Source: Chimaeribacter californicus
GTDB lineage: Bacteria > Pseudomonadota > Gammaproteobacteria > Enterobacterales > Enterobacteriaceae
Direction: 5' to 3'
NCBI RefSeq assembly: GCF_002858675.1
Contig: NZ_PJZF01000009.1
Location: forward strand, 1 to 64,000
Length of the DNA: 64,000 bases
Shown in pieces: positions 1 through 9,212 of this stretch (positions are counted from its first letter, which is position 1; every line of letters starts with the position of its first letter). A program made the translations under genes and the position numbers. A model generated the notes under the pieces. That model saw nothing but the letters and a program-made list of their open reading frames with translations, had not been told where the DNA came from and searched no databases.

Positions 1-455
1 ATCAGGAGGTCACCGTCAGCCATCAGCGCCGCACCGGTGCCCACCACCACCACCAGCCCCCGGCGGACGGCCGCGATCGCCTGTTTTAAGCGCAGGCGTT
101 TGTCCGGATCGAAAAAGTCGGCCAGCTCACGCGTAGAGATCCGCCCGAACACCGGGTCGTCCGTGAGATCGGCGTCGATCAGTGCGTCAATCTCCGCCGG
201 GCTGCGCCGGGCTTCGGCGGCATCAAACAGCGCGGCCGGGCGCAACGGCATCAGTAATTTTGCCAGCAGTTCGCGTTGCGCTACGCCGTGATAGCACTCC
301 ACCACCAGCACCGTTTTCTGCCCGCGCCGCGCCGCCAATGCCGCCTGAACTGCCGACACCACCTGCGGCCAGCCCTGCCAGGCCTCCTGTTCCCCGCCTG
401 CGATCGCCACTTCCGGGAATTTATCGTATTGACTCTTTTCACCCATTTTTCTCAT
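1..455 (-). CDS. Class I mannose-6-phosphate isomerase-like protein (N-terminal part, runs off the window)
   Basis: Only the first 151 codons are present; the gene continues beyond base 1. The ATG at 455 is chosen because an AGGAGG lies 7 nt upstream; a second in-frame ATG at 446 has no such site. The visible part contains KTVLVVECYHGV (about residue 47), a DDPVFGRIS segment, and LVVVVGTGAALMADGDLL near the edge. I associate this N-terminal layout with the roughly 580-residue class I phosphomannose isomerase-like proteins of enterobacterial sugar loci, where it precedes the cupin isomerase domain. That domain, with its metal ligands, is outside the window, so the assignment rests on recognition of the N-terminus only. 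A broken LacI-type regulator is divergent from it, with two operator-like palindromes between them, so a sugar-responsive locus is inferred. Confidence 0.55.
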   Translation of the reverse strand, partial: MRKMGEKSQYDKFPEVAIAGGEQEAWQGWPQVVSAVQAALAARRGQKTVLVVECYHGVAQRELLAKLLMPLRPAALFDAAEARRSPAEIDALIDADLTDDPVFGRISTRELADFFDPDKRLRLKQAIAAVRRGLVVVVGTGAALMADGDLL

Positions 456-482
456 CTCTGCGCCTCCTGCCTGGAAGCGCAA

Positions 483-500
483 AGATTAATCGATTAACCT
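483..500. promoter_or_regulatory. LacI-family operator candidate 1
   Basis: AGATTAATCGATTAACCT is an 18-bp palindrome with a central CG (16 of 18 positions symmetric), the usual form of a LacI-family operator. It lies 28 bp upstream of the isomerase-like start and shares its left arm and centre with the second element at 614-631. Confidence 0.45.
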
Positions 501-613
501 TGCGTTAAATAGGGTGATTAACGGGATTAACTTCAAGAAAGCCGTACTTAGCGGCTAAACAGACAGGGATTTATGATGAGCCTCACAGGATAATCACTCT
601 GTTTCACTGAAAA

Positions 614-631
614 AGGTTAATCGTTATACCT
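614..631. promoter_or_regulatory. LacI-family operator candidate 2
   Basis: AGGTTAATCGTTATACCT resembles the element at 483-500 and keeps the outer AGGT/ACCT arms and the central CG. It lies 51 bp upstream of the lacI-like start. Two similar sites in the divergent spacer fit autoregulation plus control of the sugar gene. Confidence 0.4.
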
Positions 632-682
632 TCAGGATTCACTGGGATAACGGTGCGTTATAGCCCGTGACAGGAGCAAAAT

Positions 683-1376
683 ATGACCAGCATTACCCTG
701 GCCGACGTGGCGGCCCATGCCCGCGTCTCAACGGCGACCGTCTCCATGGTGTTGCGTAACCGTGGCCGGATTTCTGCCGCCACCCGCCAGCGGGTGCTGG
801 AGGCGATCGACGCCTTAGGCTATGTCTATAACCAGACCGCCGCCAACCTGCGCAACCGCCGCAGCAACCAGATTGGGCTGCTGCTGCATGACATCACCAA
901 CCCGTTTTATGCAGAGATGACGGCCGGGCTGAGCCAGGAGATGGCGCGCCACGACCTGATGCTGTTTCTGGCCAACAGCGAGGAGTCCGTGCCGCGCCAG
1001 CAGAAGTTTGTGGATTCCCTGTTGCAGAACAGCGCCGGCGGCATGGTGCTTTGCGCCGCCCGCCAGACGCCGCCGCTGTTTTTTGAGGCGCTGAAACGGC
1101 GCAAGATCCCGGCGATTATGGTGGTGCGCCCGGTCAATGACGCGCATTTCGATTTTGTCGGCACCGACAACTTCCTCGGTACCCAGCTCGCCACCCGCCA
1201 CCTGATCGCGATGGGCCACCGGCATATCGCCTTTATTGGCGGCTCGGCCACCTCCTCGACCCGCGCCCAACGGCTGGGCGGCTACACCAGCACGCTGCTG
1301 GAAAACGGCACCGCCGAAGCGCATCATCCTGCCGCCGACGCTGGTGATCCGCGGCTCCTGTGGCTTTGGCAGCTGA
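683..1376 (+). pseudogene. LacI-family regulator with an internal deletion (MalI-like)
   Basis: The N-terminus is an intact LacI helix-turn-helix (ITLADVAAHARVSTATVSMVL, about residues 4-24) and hinge, followed by the first two-thirds of a periplasmic-binding-like effector domain similar to MalI. Homology stops near GGYTSTLLENG (about residue 209). The DNA at 1314-1376, read in another frame, encodes PKRIILPPTLVIRGSCGFGS and a TGA, a typical LacI-family C-terminus. So about 120 residues between these blocks are missing and the two ends are out of frame. The unshifted frame stays open to 1444, overlapping ygiD, but its tail has no LacI character. Full-length relatives have about 335-340 residues. 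The DNA-binding domain may still be made, but effector binding and dimerisation should be lost. The coding start has a GACAGGAGCAAAAT ribosome binding context. Confidence 0.75.
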
Positions 1377-1379
1377 ACG

Positions 1380-2162
1380 TTACCCGACCCGCACCGACAG
1401 CATACTCAGTGACGCCATTTCAATGCCGTCCGTGGGCGTGGTGACCGGCTCCCGGCCGTCCCAGGTGCCGAGCACATAAAGAAGCGGCAGGTAGTGTTCC
1501 ACTGACGGGTTGGAGAGCGCCGCGCCCTCATGCGCCATAAAGTGCACCAGCGGGTGGTTCTCGCCCTGCCAGGTCAGGTTCTCCTTCACATAATTGTTGA
1601 AGGATTCCGCCCACGGATAGGCGGTGGTATCGCCCTGCCACTTCGCCATGCGCAGGTTATGCACCACGTTGCCGCTGGCGACAATCAATACCCCCTGATC
1701 GCGCAGCGCCGCCAGTTTTTTCCCCAGGGCATAGTGGTATTCCGGCGGCTGCGTACCGTCGATGCTGAGCTGCACCACCGGTATGTCTGCTTCCGGGTAC
1801 ATCTTGATCAACACGCCCCATGATCCGTGATCCAGCCCCCACTCACCCTGATCGGCTGCCACCGGCACCGGCGCCAGCAGCTGCTGAAGTTGCGCGGCCA
1901 GCGCCGGAGAACCGGGTGCCGGGTAGCGGACGTCAAACAGTGCCTGCGGAAAGCCGCCGAAATCGTGGATGGTGCGCGGCTCGGCCATCGCCGTCACCGC
2001 CGTGCCGCGGGTATACCAATGGGCAGAGATCGCCAGAATCGCCGTGGGCCGCGGCAACCCGGCCGCCAGATCGCGCCAGGCGCGGGTATGGTTATTTTCC
2101 TGCAGGGCGTTCATCGGGCTGCCATGGCCCAGGAACAGCGCAGGCATACGTGTAGTGGTCAT
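1380..2162 (-). CDS. ygiD: 4,5-DOPA dioxygenase extradiol family protein YgiD
   Basis: This 260-residue protein matches YgiD, an extradiol ring-cleavage dioxygenase of the LigB/DODA superfamily that opens catechols such as L-DOPA using a mononuclear metal. Visible candidate ligands are His13 in FLGHGSP, His48 in SAHWYT, His168 in SGNVVHNL and His223 in SVEHYLPL. The length equals the family norm. It is divergent from zupT, as in E. coli. Its 3' end abuts the broken lacI gene, and the lacI residual frame overlaps it. The physiological substrate of YgiD is not settled; it need not be connected with the gallate cluster further along, which uses a different extradiol enzyme. Confidence 0.9.
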   Translation of the reverse strand: MTTTRMPALFLGHGSPMNALQENNHTRAWRDLAAGLPRPTAILAISAHWYTRGTAVTAMAEPRTIHDFGGFPQALFDVRYPAPGSPALAAQLQQLLAPVPVAADQGEWGLDHGSWGVLIKMYPEADIPVVQLSIDGTQPPEYHYALGKKLAALRDQGVLIVASGNVVHNLRMAKWQGDTTAYPWAESFNNYVKENLTWQGENHPLVHFMAHEGAALSNPSVEHYLPLLYVLGTWDGREPVTTPTDGIEMASLSMLSVRVG

Positions 2163-2220
2163 AAATTATCCTTGCTGCGTATACTCTGAATGCAGCGAAA
2201 GGCAAAAGCCCCTGCCGCCG

Positions 2221-2237
2221 GTAACGAAATACGTTAC
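2221..2237. repeat. Inverted repeat in the ygiD-zupT spacer
   Basis: GTAACG-AAATA-CGTTAC is a perfect 6+5+6 inverted repeat within the 220-bp divergent spacer between ygiD and zupT. It could be an operator for either gene. No family assignment is possible from the sequence. Confidence 0.35.
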
Positions 2238-2382
2238 TCTCTTTCCCAGAGGCTTACAGCCGGATAAGTATGAAGGAGATGTTCAGAAATTTTGAACCCT
2301 TATGTCAGCGGCGGGACGTATACGGCGTGTTACACCGGGTAGCGCGGCCCGCAGTTAATGGAATTTACTGAAAGGAGCTGTC

Positions 2383-3150
2383 ATGTCAGTACCGCTAATC
2401 CTTACCCTGCTGGCCGGTGGCGCGACCTTCGCCGGGGCGCTGCTGGGCATTATCGGGCAGAAGCCCTCCAACCGGGTGCTGGCGTTTGCCCTCGGGTTCG
2501 CCGCCGGTATTATGCTGTTAATTTCCTTGATGGAGATGTTGCCGGCGGCGCTGCATACCCGCGGTATGTCGCCGATGCTGGGTTACGGCATGTTTATGCT
2601 GGGCCTGCTGGGCTACTTTGCGCTGGACCGGTTGCTGCCCCACGCCCACCCGCAGGATCTCACCGTCGGCCAGTTGTCGCCGGGCAGCCTGAAACGCACT
2701 GCACTGCTGCTGACGCTGGGCATCAGCCTGCATAACTTCCCGGAAGGCATCGCCACCTTTGTCACTGCCAGCACTGACCTTGAACTGGGGCTGGGCATTG
2801 CGCTGGCGGTAGCCATCCACAATATCCCGGAAGGGCTGGCGGTGGCCGGGCCGGTGTATGCCGCTACCGGCTCGAAAACCAAAGCGCTGCTCTGGTCGGG
2901 CGTCTCCGGCATGGCGGAGATCCTCGGCGGCCTGCTGGCCTTCAGCCTGCTGGGGCCGATGGTGTCGCCGGTGCTGATGGCCTCGATCATGGCGGCGGTG
3001 GCGGGCATTATGGTGGCGCTGTCAGTGGATGAACTGATGCCGCTGGCCAAAGAGATCGACCCCAACAATAACCCGAGCTACGGCGTGCTGTGCGGCATGT
3101 CAGTGATGGGCTTCAGCCTGACGCTGCTCCAGAGCGGCGGCGCAGGCTGA
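2383..3150 (+). CDS. zupT: Zinc/divalent metal transporter ZupT
   Basis: ZupT is a ZIP-family inner-membrane importer of zinc and other divalent cations. The 255-residue protein has about eight hydrophobic segments. It has the two ZIP metal-site motifs, HNFPEG (residues 117-122) and HNIPEG (146-151), and a short His-containing loop, HAHP (87-90), between the third and fourth segments. The start has a GAAAGGAGCTGTC ribosome binding site. It is a single-gene unit between divergent ygiD and convergent ribB, as in E. coli, and ends in a hairpin terminator shared with ribB. Confidence 0.95.
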   Translation: MSVPLILTLLAGGATFAGALLGIIGQKPSNRVLAFALGFAAGIMLLISLMEMLPAALHTRGMSPMLGYGMFMLGLLGYFALDRLLPHAHPQDLTVGQLSPGSLKRTALLLTLGISLHNFPEGIATFVTASTDLELGLGIALAVAIHNIPEGLAVAGPVYAATGSKTKALLWSGVSGMAEILGGLLAFSLLGPMVSPVLMASIMAAVAGIMVALSVDELMPLAKEIDPNNNPSYGVLCGMSVMGFSLTLLQSGGAG

Positions 3151-3174
3151 CCGCCCCTGAATAAACCTGCGCCA

Positions 3175-3206
3175 TAAAAAAGGGCTGCCAAACGGCAGCC
3201 CTTTTT
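3175..3206. terminator. Bidirectional terminator zupT/ribB
   Basis: A 9-bp stem, AGGGCTGCC (3181-3189) with GGCAGCCCT (3194-3202) and loop AAAC, has A-runs before and T-runs after it, so it can stop transcription from both sides. Confidence 0.9.
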
Positions 3207-3224
3207 ACGACGTTCTGTAACGGA

Positions 3225-3878
3225 TCAGCTCGCCTGACGCGTCTCTGACTGGAGGTACGCCACCAGGTCTTCAATGGTCACGACCGGCATGTCGTGTTGT
3301 TTCGCGAATACCACGGCTTCCGGCGCGTGCGCCATGGTGCCGTCATCGTTGGTCAGCTCGCACAGCACGCCCATCGGTTTAAACCCGGCCAATGACACCA
3401 GATCAATGGTGGCTTCGGTGTGGCCGCGGCGGCTCAGTACGCCGCCGTTCTGCGCACGCAGCGGGAAGACGTGGCCGGGGCGGTTCAGGTCGCTGGGCTT
3501 GGCATTATCCGCCACGGCAGCGCGGATGGTGGTGATGCGGTCAGCGGCGGAGACGCCGGTGGTCACGCCTTCAGCGGCTTCAATGGTCACAGTGAACGCC
3601 GTCTGGAACTGGCTGGAGTTGTTCTCCACCATCATCGGCAGTTCAAGCTGCTGGCGGCGTTCCTCGGTCAGGCAGAGGCAGACAATGCCGCTGCCGTGGC
3701 GGATGGTCAGCGCCATCTGCTCGACCGTCATGGTTTCGGCGGCAAAAATCATGTCACCTTCGTTTTCGCGGTTTTCATCATCCAGTACCATCACGCCGCG
3801 GCCATTGCGCAGCGCATCAATTGCACGTTCAACACGTTCAACCGGCGTACCGAATTCGGAAAGGAGCGTCTGATTCAT
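3225..3878 (-). CDS. ribB: 3,4-dihydroxy-2-butanone 4-phosphate synthase RibB
   Basis: RibB converts ribulose 5-phosphate to 3,4-dihydroxy-2-butanone 4-phosphate plus formate, giving the four-carbon unit of riboflavin. The 217-residue length equals that of E. coli RibB. Family motifs are present: [16 protein letters not shown] (about residues 33-48), where acidic residues bind Mg2+, [18 protein letters not shown] and [11 protein letters not shown]. It is the monofunctional form, without a fused GTP cyclohydrolase II. The long upstream leader holds an FMN riboswitch with its own promoter, so flavin feedback control of ribB is expected. Confidence 0.97.
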   Translation of the reverse strand: MNQTLLSEFGTPVERVERAIDALRNGRGVMVLDDENRENEGDMIFAAETMTVEQMALTIRHGSGIVCLCLTEERRQQLELPMMVENNSSQFQTAFTVTIEAAEGVTTGVSAADRITTIRAAVADNAKPSDLNRPGHVFPLRAQNGGVLSRRGHTEATIDLVSLAGFKPMGVLCELTNDDGTMAHAPEAVVFAKQHDMPVVTIEDLVAYLQSETRQAS

Positions 3879-3965
3879 GGTAAAGAAACCTCATTAAAAT
3901 TATGGATTACCAGAATCAGGGCGAGCTTAGGAGGGTAATCACCCAGTATGCAGGATACGGGGGAT

Positions 3966-4004
3966 TTGAAAAATAACGCATGCGGGCATCATGCCCGGCA
4001 ACAG
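3966..4004 (-). terminator. Candidate expression-platform terminator of the FMN riboswitch
   Basis: Downstream of the aptamer, the minus-strand RNA contains overlapping self-complementary segments (GGGCATGATGCCC and GCATG..CATGC) followed by GTTATTTTTC. This arrangement fits an intrinsic terminator whose formation could depend on FMN binding, but the exact pairing register is uncertain. Confidence 0.45.
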
Positions 4005-4009
4005 CCGTT

Positions 4010-4172
4010 ACTCTCTCCCATCCGGACTATAACCGTCGGCCCCGGAATTACACCGGATCTGCTGACCCCACGCCGAACACGGCGCAAGCGCTCGCGGGCT
4101 TCCATACCGGCCATTGATAGCCGTGGTGTATGGTTTACCGCCGGTGGGGACTTTCACCCCGCCCTGAGAATA
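4010..4172 (-). promoter_or_regulatory. FMN riboswitch (RFN element) of ribB
   Basis: Read on the minus strand, the ribB leader carries the conserved blocks of the RFN element: CAGGGCGGGGTGAAAGTCCC at the 5' side, CACCGGCGGTAAA, the AGCCCGCGAGCGC stem, GGTCAGCAGATCCGGTG, then AATTCCGGGGCCGACGGT and AGTCCGGATGGGAGAGAG at the 3' side. This is the known enterobacterial ribB leader, which lowers ribB expression when FMN is abundant. Confidence 0.95.
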
Positions 4173-4181
4173 AGCGTGGTT

Positions 4182-4210
4182 ACTATAGCGCCAATGTTTT
4201 CGCAGGGCAA
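4182..4210 (-). promoter_or_regulatory. ribB sigma-70 promoter
   Basis: On the minus strand, TTGCCC (4205-4210) and TATAGT (4182-4187) are separated by exactly 17 bp, ending about 10 bp before the first conserved riboswitch block. The transcript would therefore contain the whole aptamer. Confidence 0.7.
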
Positions 4211-4371
4211 TTCACGTTTTTGGCTAAGCTTTGTTGCTTTTCAGCACAAATTGCTTCGGGCCGCCCCTGGTTTATCTGATTCATCTGCTGAATGTTTCCC
4301 AAGGGTTTATCCCATGCCGAACTCGGATTACACTACAGTTAAGAGACTTTTATCCAAACAAGGGAACGATC

Positions 4372-4725
4372 ATGATTGACCCGAAAAAAATAGAACAGAT
4401 TGCACGCCAGGTGCATGAGTCCATGCCGAAAGGCATCCGCGACTTCGGGGGCGATGTCGAGAAGAAGATCCGGCAAGTGCTGCAATCCCAGCTGACCCGC
4501 CTTGATTTGGTCAACCGCGAAGAGTTTGACGTGCAGACCCAGGTGCTGCTGCGCACCCGCGAAAAACTGGCGCTGCTGGAGCAACGCCTGGAAGCGCTGG
4601 AAAGCCGCCAGGTCACCCCGCCGACGGCCGTGATCCCAGAGACCTCCGTGATCCCGGAAACGCCTGCTGCGCCGTCGGTCATCGTGACGCCGGACACCCC
4701 GCCGGCACCGACGGACAAGCTGTAA
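4372..4725 (+). CDS. ubiK: Ubiquinone biosynthesis accessory factor UbiK
   Basis: UbiK (YqiC, BMFP family) is a small coiled-coil protein that works with UbiJ in the aerobic ubiquinone biosynthesis complex. The start at 4372 gives [20 protein letters not shown], matching the family N-terminus, with AAGGGAACG upstream; the longer open frame from 4231 is rejected. Residues 1-80 are the conserved amphipathic and coiled-coil part ([21 protein letters not shown]). The last 35 residues are a Pro/Thr/Val-rich tail ([12 protein letters not shown]...) that is longer than in E. coli, giving 117 residues. It stands between the divergent ribB leader and convergent hldE. Confidence 0.92.
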   Translation: MIDPKKIEQIARQVHESMPKGIRDFGGDVEKKIRQVLQSQLTRLDLVNREEFDVQTQVLLRTREKLALLEQRLEALESRQVTPPTAVIPETSVIPETPAAPSVIVTPDTPPAPTDKL

Positions 4726-4737
4726 GCGCATAAAAAA

Positions 4738-4761
4738 AGGACACCCCAGGGTGTCCTTTTT
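4738..4761. terminator. Bidirectional terminator ubiK/hldE
   Basis: AGGACACCC (4738-4746) pairs with GGGTGTCCT (4749-4757) across a 2-nt loop. A run of A precedes and a run of T follows, so both convergent genes can use it. Confidence 0.88.
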
Positions 4762-4776
4762 CGTCAGGGCGGCCTG

Positions 4777-6207
4777 TCAGCCGCGCCCCTCTTTAATTGA
4801 CTTGATGATGTTGGTGGTGGAGCAGCCATCTTCAAAATTCAGCACCCGCACCTCACCGCCCGCCGCCCATACCTCTTTGCTGCCGGCAATCTCATGCGGC
4901 TGGTAGTCACCGCCTTTCACCAGCAGGTCAGGCAGGATCTCCGCGATCAGGCGCTGCGGCGTGTCCTCTTCAAACAGCACCACCCAGTCTACTGCTTCCA
5001 GCGCGCTGAGCACGATCATGCGCTGCGTTTCCGGGTTCACCGGGCGGGATTCGCCCTTGAGCCGTTTGGTGGAGGCGTCGCTGTTCATTGCCACAATCAG
5101 GCGGTCGCCCAGCTTGCGCGCGTTGGCGAGGTAGGAGACGTGGCCGGCGTGCAGGATGTCAAACACCCCGTTGGTCATCACCACTTTTTCGCCGCGCTTG
5201 CGCGCATCGGCCACTGCCTGCTTAAGCTCTGCCTCGGTCATGATGCCGAACCCGGTTTCCGCACGGCCGTGGATGGCATTCTCCAGCTCCACCGGCGACA
5301 CGGTCGAGGTGCCGAGTTTGCCGACCACGACGCCTGCGGCCGCATTCGACAGGAAGCAGGACTCTTCCAGCGTATTGCCTGCCGCCAGCGCCGCCGCCAG
5401 CACGCCGATCACCGTATCACCGGCACCGGTCACGTCGTAGACTTCCTGCGCTTCCGTCGGCAGGTGCAGTGGCGGTTTGCCCGGCTGCAACAGCGTCATG
5501 CCCTGTTCGGAGCGGGTCACCAGCAGCGCGGAGAGATCGAAATCGGCAATCAGTTTCATGCCGCGCTCAACCAGCTGCGCTTCCTCTTTGCAGCGGCCCA
5601 CCACGGCCTCAAACTCAGAGAGGTTCGGCGTCAGCAGCGTCGCGCCACGGTAACGCTCGAAATCGTTGCCTTTCGGGTCAACCAGCACCGGCACCCCGGC
5701 CGCTTTCGCCAGCGCGATCATCGGCTGCACGTCCGCCAGCGCCCCTTTGGCGTAGTCAGACAGCACCAGCGCGCCGCTAACCGGCAGCGCCTGCCGGATG
5801 CGATCCAGCACCGGCTGCGGGTCGATGCCCTCAAAGCCCTCTTCGAAATCGAGGCGGATCAGCTGCTGATTGCGGGACAGCACGCGCAGTTTGGTGATGG
5901 TCGGGTGCGTCGGCACCGCGACGAAATCACACTGCACATTCACTTCGTCCAGCCTGGCATTCAGCGCACGCGCGGCGTCATCCACGCCGGTCAGCCCCAC
6001 CAGACGGGAGGACGCCCCCAGTGAGGCGATGTTCATGGCCACGTTGGCCGCACCACCAGGACGCTCCTCAATGGTATCGACTTTTACTACCGGTACCGGG
6101 GCTTCCGGCGAAATGCGGCTGGTCGGCCCATACCAATAGCGGTCCAACATGACGTCACCAACTACCAGTACACCGGCACGGCGAAAATCAGGCAGTGTTA
6201 CTTTCAT
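4777..6207 (-). CDS. hldE: Bifunctional heptose kinase/adenylyltransferase HldE
   Basis: HldE makes ADP-D-glycero-beta-D-manno-heptose for the lipopolysaccharide inner core. The N-terminal domain (about 1-318) phosphorylates D-glycero-D-manno-heptose 7-phosphate, and the C-terminal domain (about 344-476) adenylates the 1-phosphate. The ribokinase-type domain shows GGAANVAMN and the catalytic [11 protein letters not shown]. The nucleotidyltransferase domain shows [16 protein letters not shown] with the HxGH site. I start at 6207 ([12 protein letters not shown]), with a GGAG 8-9 nt upstream; a start 7 codons earlier is rejected against the family. Length is 476 residues, against 477 in E. coli. 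It is co-directional with glnE 125 bp upstream, as in E. coli. Confidence 0.97.
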   Translation of the reverse strand: MKVTLPDFRRAGVLVVGDVMLDRYWYGPTSRISPEAPVPVVKVDTIEERPGGAANVAMNIASLGASSRLVGLTGVDDAARALNARLDEVNVQCDFVAVPTHPTITKLRVLSRNQQLIRLDFEEGFEGIDPQPVLDRIRQALPVSGALVLSDYAKGALADVQPMIALAKAAGVPVLVDPKGNDFERYRGATLLTPNLSEFEAVVGRCKEEAQLVERGMKLIADFDLSALLVTRSEQGMTLLQPGKPPLHLPTEAQEVYDVTGAGDTVIGVLAAALAAGNTLEESCFLSNAAAGVVVGKLGTSTVSPVELENAIHGRAETGFGIMTEAELKQAVADARKRGEKVVMTNGVFDILHAGHVSYLANARKLGDRLIVAMNSDASTKRLKGESRPVNPETQRMIVLSALEAVDWVVLFEEDTPQRLIAEILPDLLVKGGDYQPHEIAGSKEVWAAGGEVRVLNFEDGCSTTNIIKSIKEGRG

Positions 6208-6332
6208 CCCATACTCCAGACTGATCAAAACTGAAAAATTTCGCGAGATATTATCATAAGCGCGGTTTAACCCTGCGCGGTTTATCCCCGCGCCCGCGGG
6301 GAAACTCTACCTGGCGCACCTCAGGCCCGGCG

Positions 6333-9158
6333 CTACCCCAGCCACGTCTGCCAGCTCTGCCTGACCTGTTGGCGCTCTGCCTCAAACTGGCCGGTAGCGA
6401 CTTTACCGGAAAGCGCCTGCAACGCCAGATGGTGGATCTCGTCACGCAGGGTCACGTAGGCGTGGGTCAGGGCGGCGGCTTCCTGCTCCTCCATGATGCG
6501 GTACTGCGCCATCAGGGCAAAAATCCGCACATTGTCTGACCAGCGGGTCAGCGCCGGTTCATCGGCCGCGTAGCGTAGGACAAGATATTGCGCGATGAAT
6601 TCAATGTCCGTGATGCCGCCGGGGTCAGATTTCAGGTCAAAGCGATCCGGCTGCTTGCTGGCGAGGTGCGTCACCATCTTCTGGCGCATCTCTCTCACCT
6701 CCTGCTGCAGCGTATCCGCATCACGGCGGCGAGATAAAATAGCATGGCGGATGGCATCAAACTGCTGGTGAATATGCGGGTCGCCATGCACCATGCGCGC
6801 GCGCACCAGCGCCTGATGCTCCCACGTCCAGGCGTCATGCTGCTGATAGAGCGAGAACGCCTCGACAGTGCTGACCAGCATCCCGGCCGCGCCGGAGGGT
6901 CGCAGGCGCGCATCGACTTCATACAGAATGCCGGAGGAGGTGCGGGTGCTGAACAGGTGCATAATGCGCTGCGCCAGCCGCAGGTAGAACTGGCGGCCAT
7001 CGATGCTGCGCTCGCCGAGGGTCATTACCTCTTCCGGGCAGTCGAGCAGGAACACCAGATCGAGATCGGAACTGTAGCCCAGCTCCCAGCCGCCCAGCTT
7101 GCCATAGCCGATGACCGCAAAACCGCGCCCGTCACGCCCCGCCAGATGCGACGGCTCACCGTAGCGCGCCACCATCTGCTGCCACGCCTGTTGCACCACG
7201 CTCTCAATCATCGCCTCGGCCAGATAGGTGAGGTGATCGCTCACTTTCATGACCGGCAGCACCCCGGCGATGTCTGCCGCCGCGATGCGCAGCAACTGCG
7301 CCTGTTTGAACTGGCGCATCGCCTCGAGGTGCTGCTCCTCCTCCTCTTCCGGCACGCGCATCAGGTACTGGCGCAACTCATCGCGGTAGGCATCCGGCGC
7401 AATCGGCTGGTAGAGGGTTTGCGGGTCGAGCAGCTCATCGAGCAGCAGTGGATAGCGCGCCAGCTGGTCAGCCACCATCGGCGAGGCATCACACAGCCGG
7501 ATCAGCTGTTTCAGTGCGCCGGGGTACTCCACCAGCAGTTCAATGTAGGTGGTGCGCGTCACGATGTTCAGCAGCAGCGGCGTCAGGCGCGCCAGCGTCA
7601 TATCCGCATGAGGGTGAGCGCACACTTCCATCAGCAGCCGCGGCATCAGCAGGTCGAGCATTTCACGCCCGCGCGGGCCGATGGTGCGCTTGTCCATGTC
7701 CAGCCGGAAATCACGCAGGCTGCGCAACAACTGTGCCTGGCGCGGCGCGGCCAGTTGCGGCACCAGCGGGGCCAGCTCGCTCTCTTCCAGCGCATCATTC
7801 CACAGGCTGGTGTAGTGCTCCTGTACGCCGTTTTCGCCCTGCTCCGGCGCATCGTCCCCAATCATCTGGTCGAACACCGCCCGCACCGCCTGCATATGGG
7901 CGTCGGTGGCAGCCATAAGCTGCGGCCAGTCCGCCTGCTGCATCCCCCACGCCAGCCGCGCCTGATTCAGGGCATCCGTGGGCAGGGTCTGGGTCTGTTC
8001 ATCGGCAATCGCCTGCAACAGGTTCTCCAGCCGCCGCAGAAACAGGTAGGCCTCACGCAGATCGGCCACCTGCGACTGCGGCAGCAGCCCCAGTTCGCCC
8101 AGCGCATGCAGCGTCGGCAGCAGCGCGCGCTGTTGCAGCAGCGGCTCACGCCCGCCGCGGATCAGCTGGAATACCTGCACAATAAACTCGATTTCCCGGA
8201 TGCCGCCCGCCCCCAGCTTGATGTTGTCTTTCAGGCCGCGCCGCCGCACCTCACGCGCAATCATCCCTTTCATGTTGCGCAGGGACTGGATCACGCTGAA
8301 ATCGATATAACGCCGGAACACAAACGGCTTCAGCGTCTTGCGCAGCTCCTGGCTGTAGGCATCTTCCGCCCCGCCCATCAGCCGCGCCTTCACCATCGCG
8401 TAGCGCTCCCAGTCGCGCCCCTGCTCCTGATAATAATCCTCCAGCGCCGGGAAACTCATCACCAGCGGGCCGCTGTCCCCAAATGGCCGCAGGCGCATGT
8501 CCACGCGATAGACGAAGCCGTCCACCGTGGCCTGATCGAGCGCTTTGATCAGCCGCTGCCCCAGCCGGGTGAAGAACTGGGCGTTGTCCAGCACCCGCCG
8601 CCCGCCGCGGGTTTCGCCGTTTTCCGGGTAGGCGAAGATCAGATCGATGTCTGACGAGAAGTTGAGCTCGCCGCCGCCCAGCTTGCCCATGCCGAGGATC
8701 AGCAGCGTTTGCGGATCGCCCTGCGCGTTGGAGGGCGTGCCCCAGTCACGGCAGCAGGCGGCGTAGAGCCAGTCGCGCGCCGCGACGATCAGCGTTTCCG
8801 CAAGCTGGCTGAGCTGTTGCAGGGTCTGTTCGGTGCTGCTCTGCTGCAACGCCTGCGACCAGGCGATGCGCGTCATAACCCGGCGGCGGAACTGCCGCAG
8901 CACGCGCATCAGCGCCGCCTCCTCGGTGACCTCTGCCAGCGCCTGCGCCAGCCAGTCAGCATAGTGTTGCCACTCCTCCGGGTGCGGCGGGGCGGCCTGC
9001 AACGCCGGCAGCCAGTCGGGGTGGGCAATCAGGCTGTCACTGACAAACTCGCTGAGTGCCAGCACACTTTCGGCCTGCGGCGTCAGTGTAACGGTCGCAG
9101 GCAGGCGGGCGGCCTGCGCGTCGGCATGCGAACGCAGCAGGGGAGGCAGAGGTAACAT
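6333..9158 (-). CDS. glnE: Bifunctional glutamine synthetase adenylyltransferase/deadenylase GlnE
   Basis: GlnE attaches and removes AMP on glutamine synthetase in response to PII and glutamine, setting nitrogen assimilation. The two nucleotidyltransferase domains are visible. The N-terminal deadenylase has [20 protein letters not shown] (about residues 160-179). The C-terminal adenylylase has [20 protein letters not shown] (about 680-699). Each keeps the Asp-x-Asp metal site, and a helical linker joins them. The start at 9158 ([15 protein letters not shown]) has AAGGA 7 nt upstream and gives 941 residues, close to the 946 of E. coli. It sits between ygiF and hldE in the conserved order. Confidence 0.96.
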   Translation of the reverse strand: MLPLPPLLRSHADAQAARLPATVTLTPQAESVLALSEFVSDSLIAHPDWLPALQAAPPHPEEWQHYADWLAQALAEVTEEAALMRVLRQFRRRVMTRIAWSQALQQSSTEQTLQQLSQLAETLIVAARDWLYAACCRDWGTPSNAQGDPQTLLILGMGKLGGGELNFSSDIDLIFAYPENGETRGGRRVLDNAQFFTRLGQRLIKALDQATVDGFVYRVDMRLRPFGDSGPLVMSFPALEDYYQEQGRDWERYAMVKARLMGGAEDAYSQELRKTLKPFVFRRYIDFSVIQSLRNMKGMIAREVRRRGLKDNIKLGAGGIREIEFIVQVFQLIRGGREPLLQQRALLPTLHALGELGLLPQSQVADLREAYLFLRRLENLLQAIADEQTQTLPTDALNQARLAWGMQQADWPQLMAATDAHMQAVRAVFDQMIGDDAPEQGENGVQEHYTSLWNDALEESELAPLVPQLAAPRQAQLLRSLRDFRLDMDKRTIGPRGREMLDLLMPRLLMEVCAHPHADMTLARLTPLLLNIVTRTTYIELLVEYPGALKQLIRLCDASPMVADQLARYPLLLDELLDPQTLYQPIAPDAYRDELRQYLMRVPEEEEEQHLEAMRQFKQAQLLRIAAADIAGVLPVMKVSDHLTYLAEAMIESVVQQAWQQMVARYGEPSHLAGRDGRGFAVIGYGKLGGWELGYSSDLDLVFLLDCPEEVMTLGERSIDGRQFYLRLAQRIMHLFSTRTSSGILYEVDARLRPSGAAGMLVSTVEAFSLYQQHDAWTWEHQALVRARMVHGDPHIHQQFDAIRHAILSRRRDADTLQQEVREMRQKMVTHLASKQPDRFDLKSDPGGITDIEFIAQYLVLRYAADEPALTRWSDNVRIFALMAQYRIMEEQEAAALTHAYVTLRDEIHHLALQALSGKVATGQFEAERQQVRQSWQTWLG

Positions 9159-9212
9159 GTCAAATTCCTTATTGAGAAAAGCCCGCACAAGGCGGGCCGG
9201 AAATCAGGGGAA

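Noticed and set aside
6744-8654. A 636-codon open frame on the plus strand inside glnE
   Set aside because: It is antisense to a clearly conserved gene, has no ribosome binding site and its product is low-complexity (Arg/Gln/His-rich), as GC-rich antisense frames usually are.
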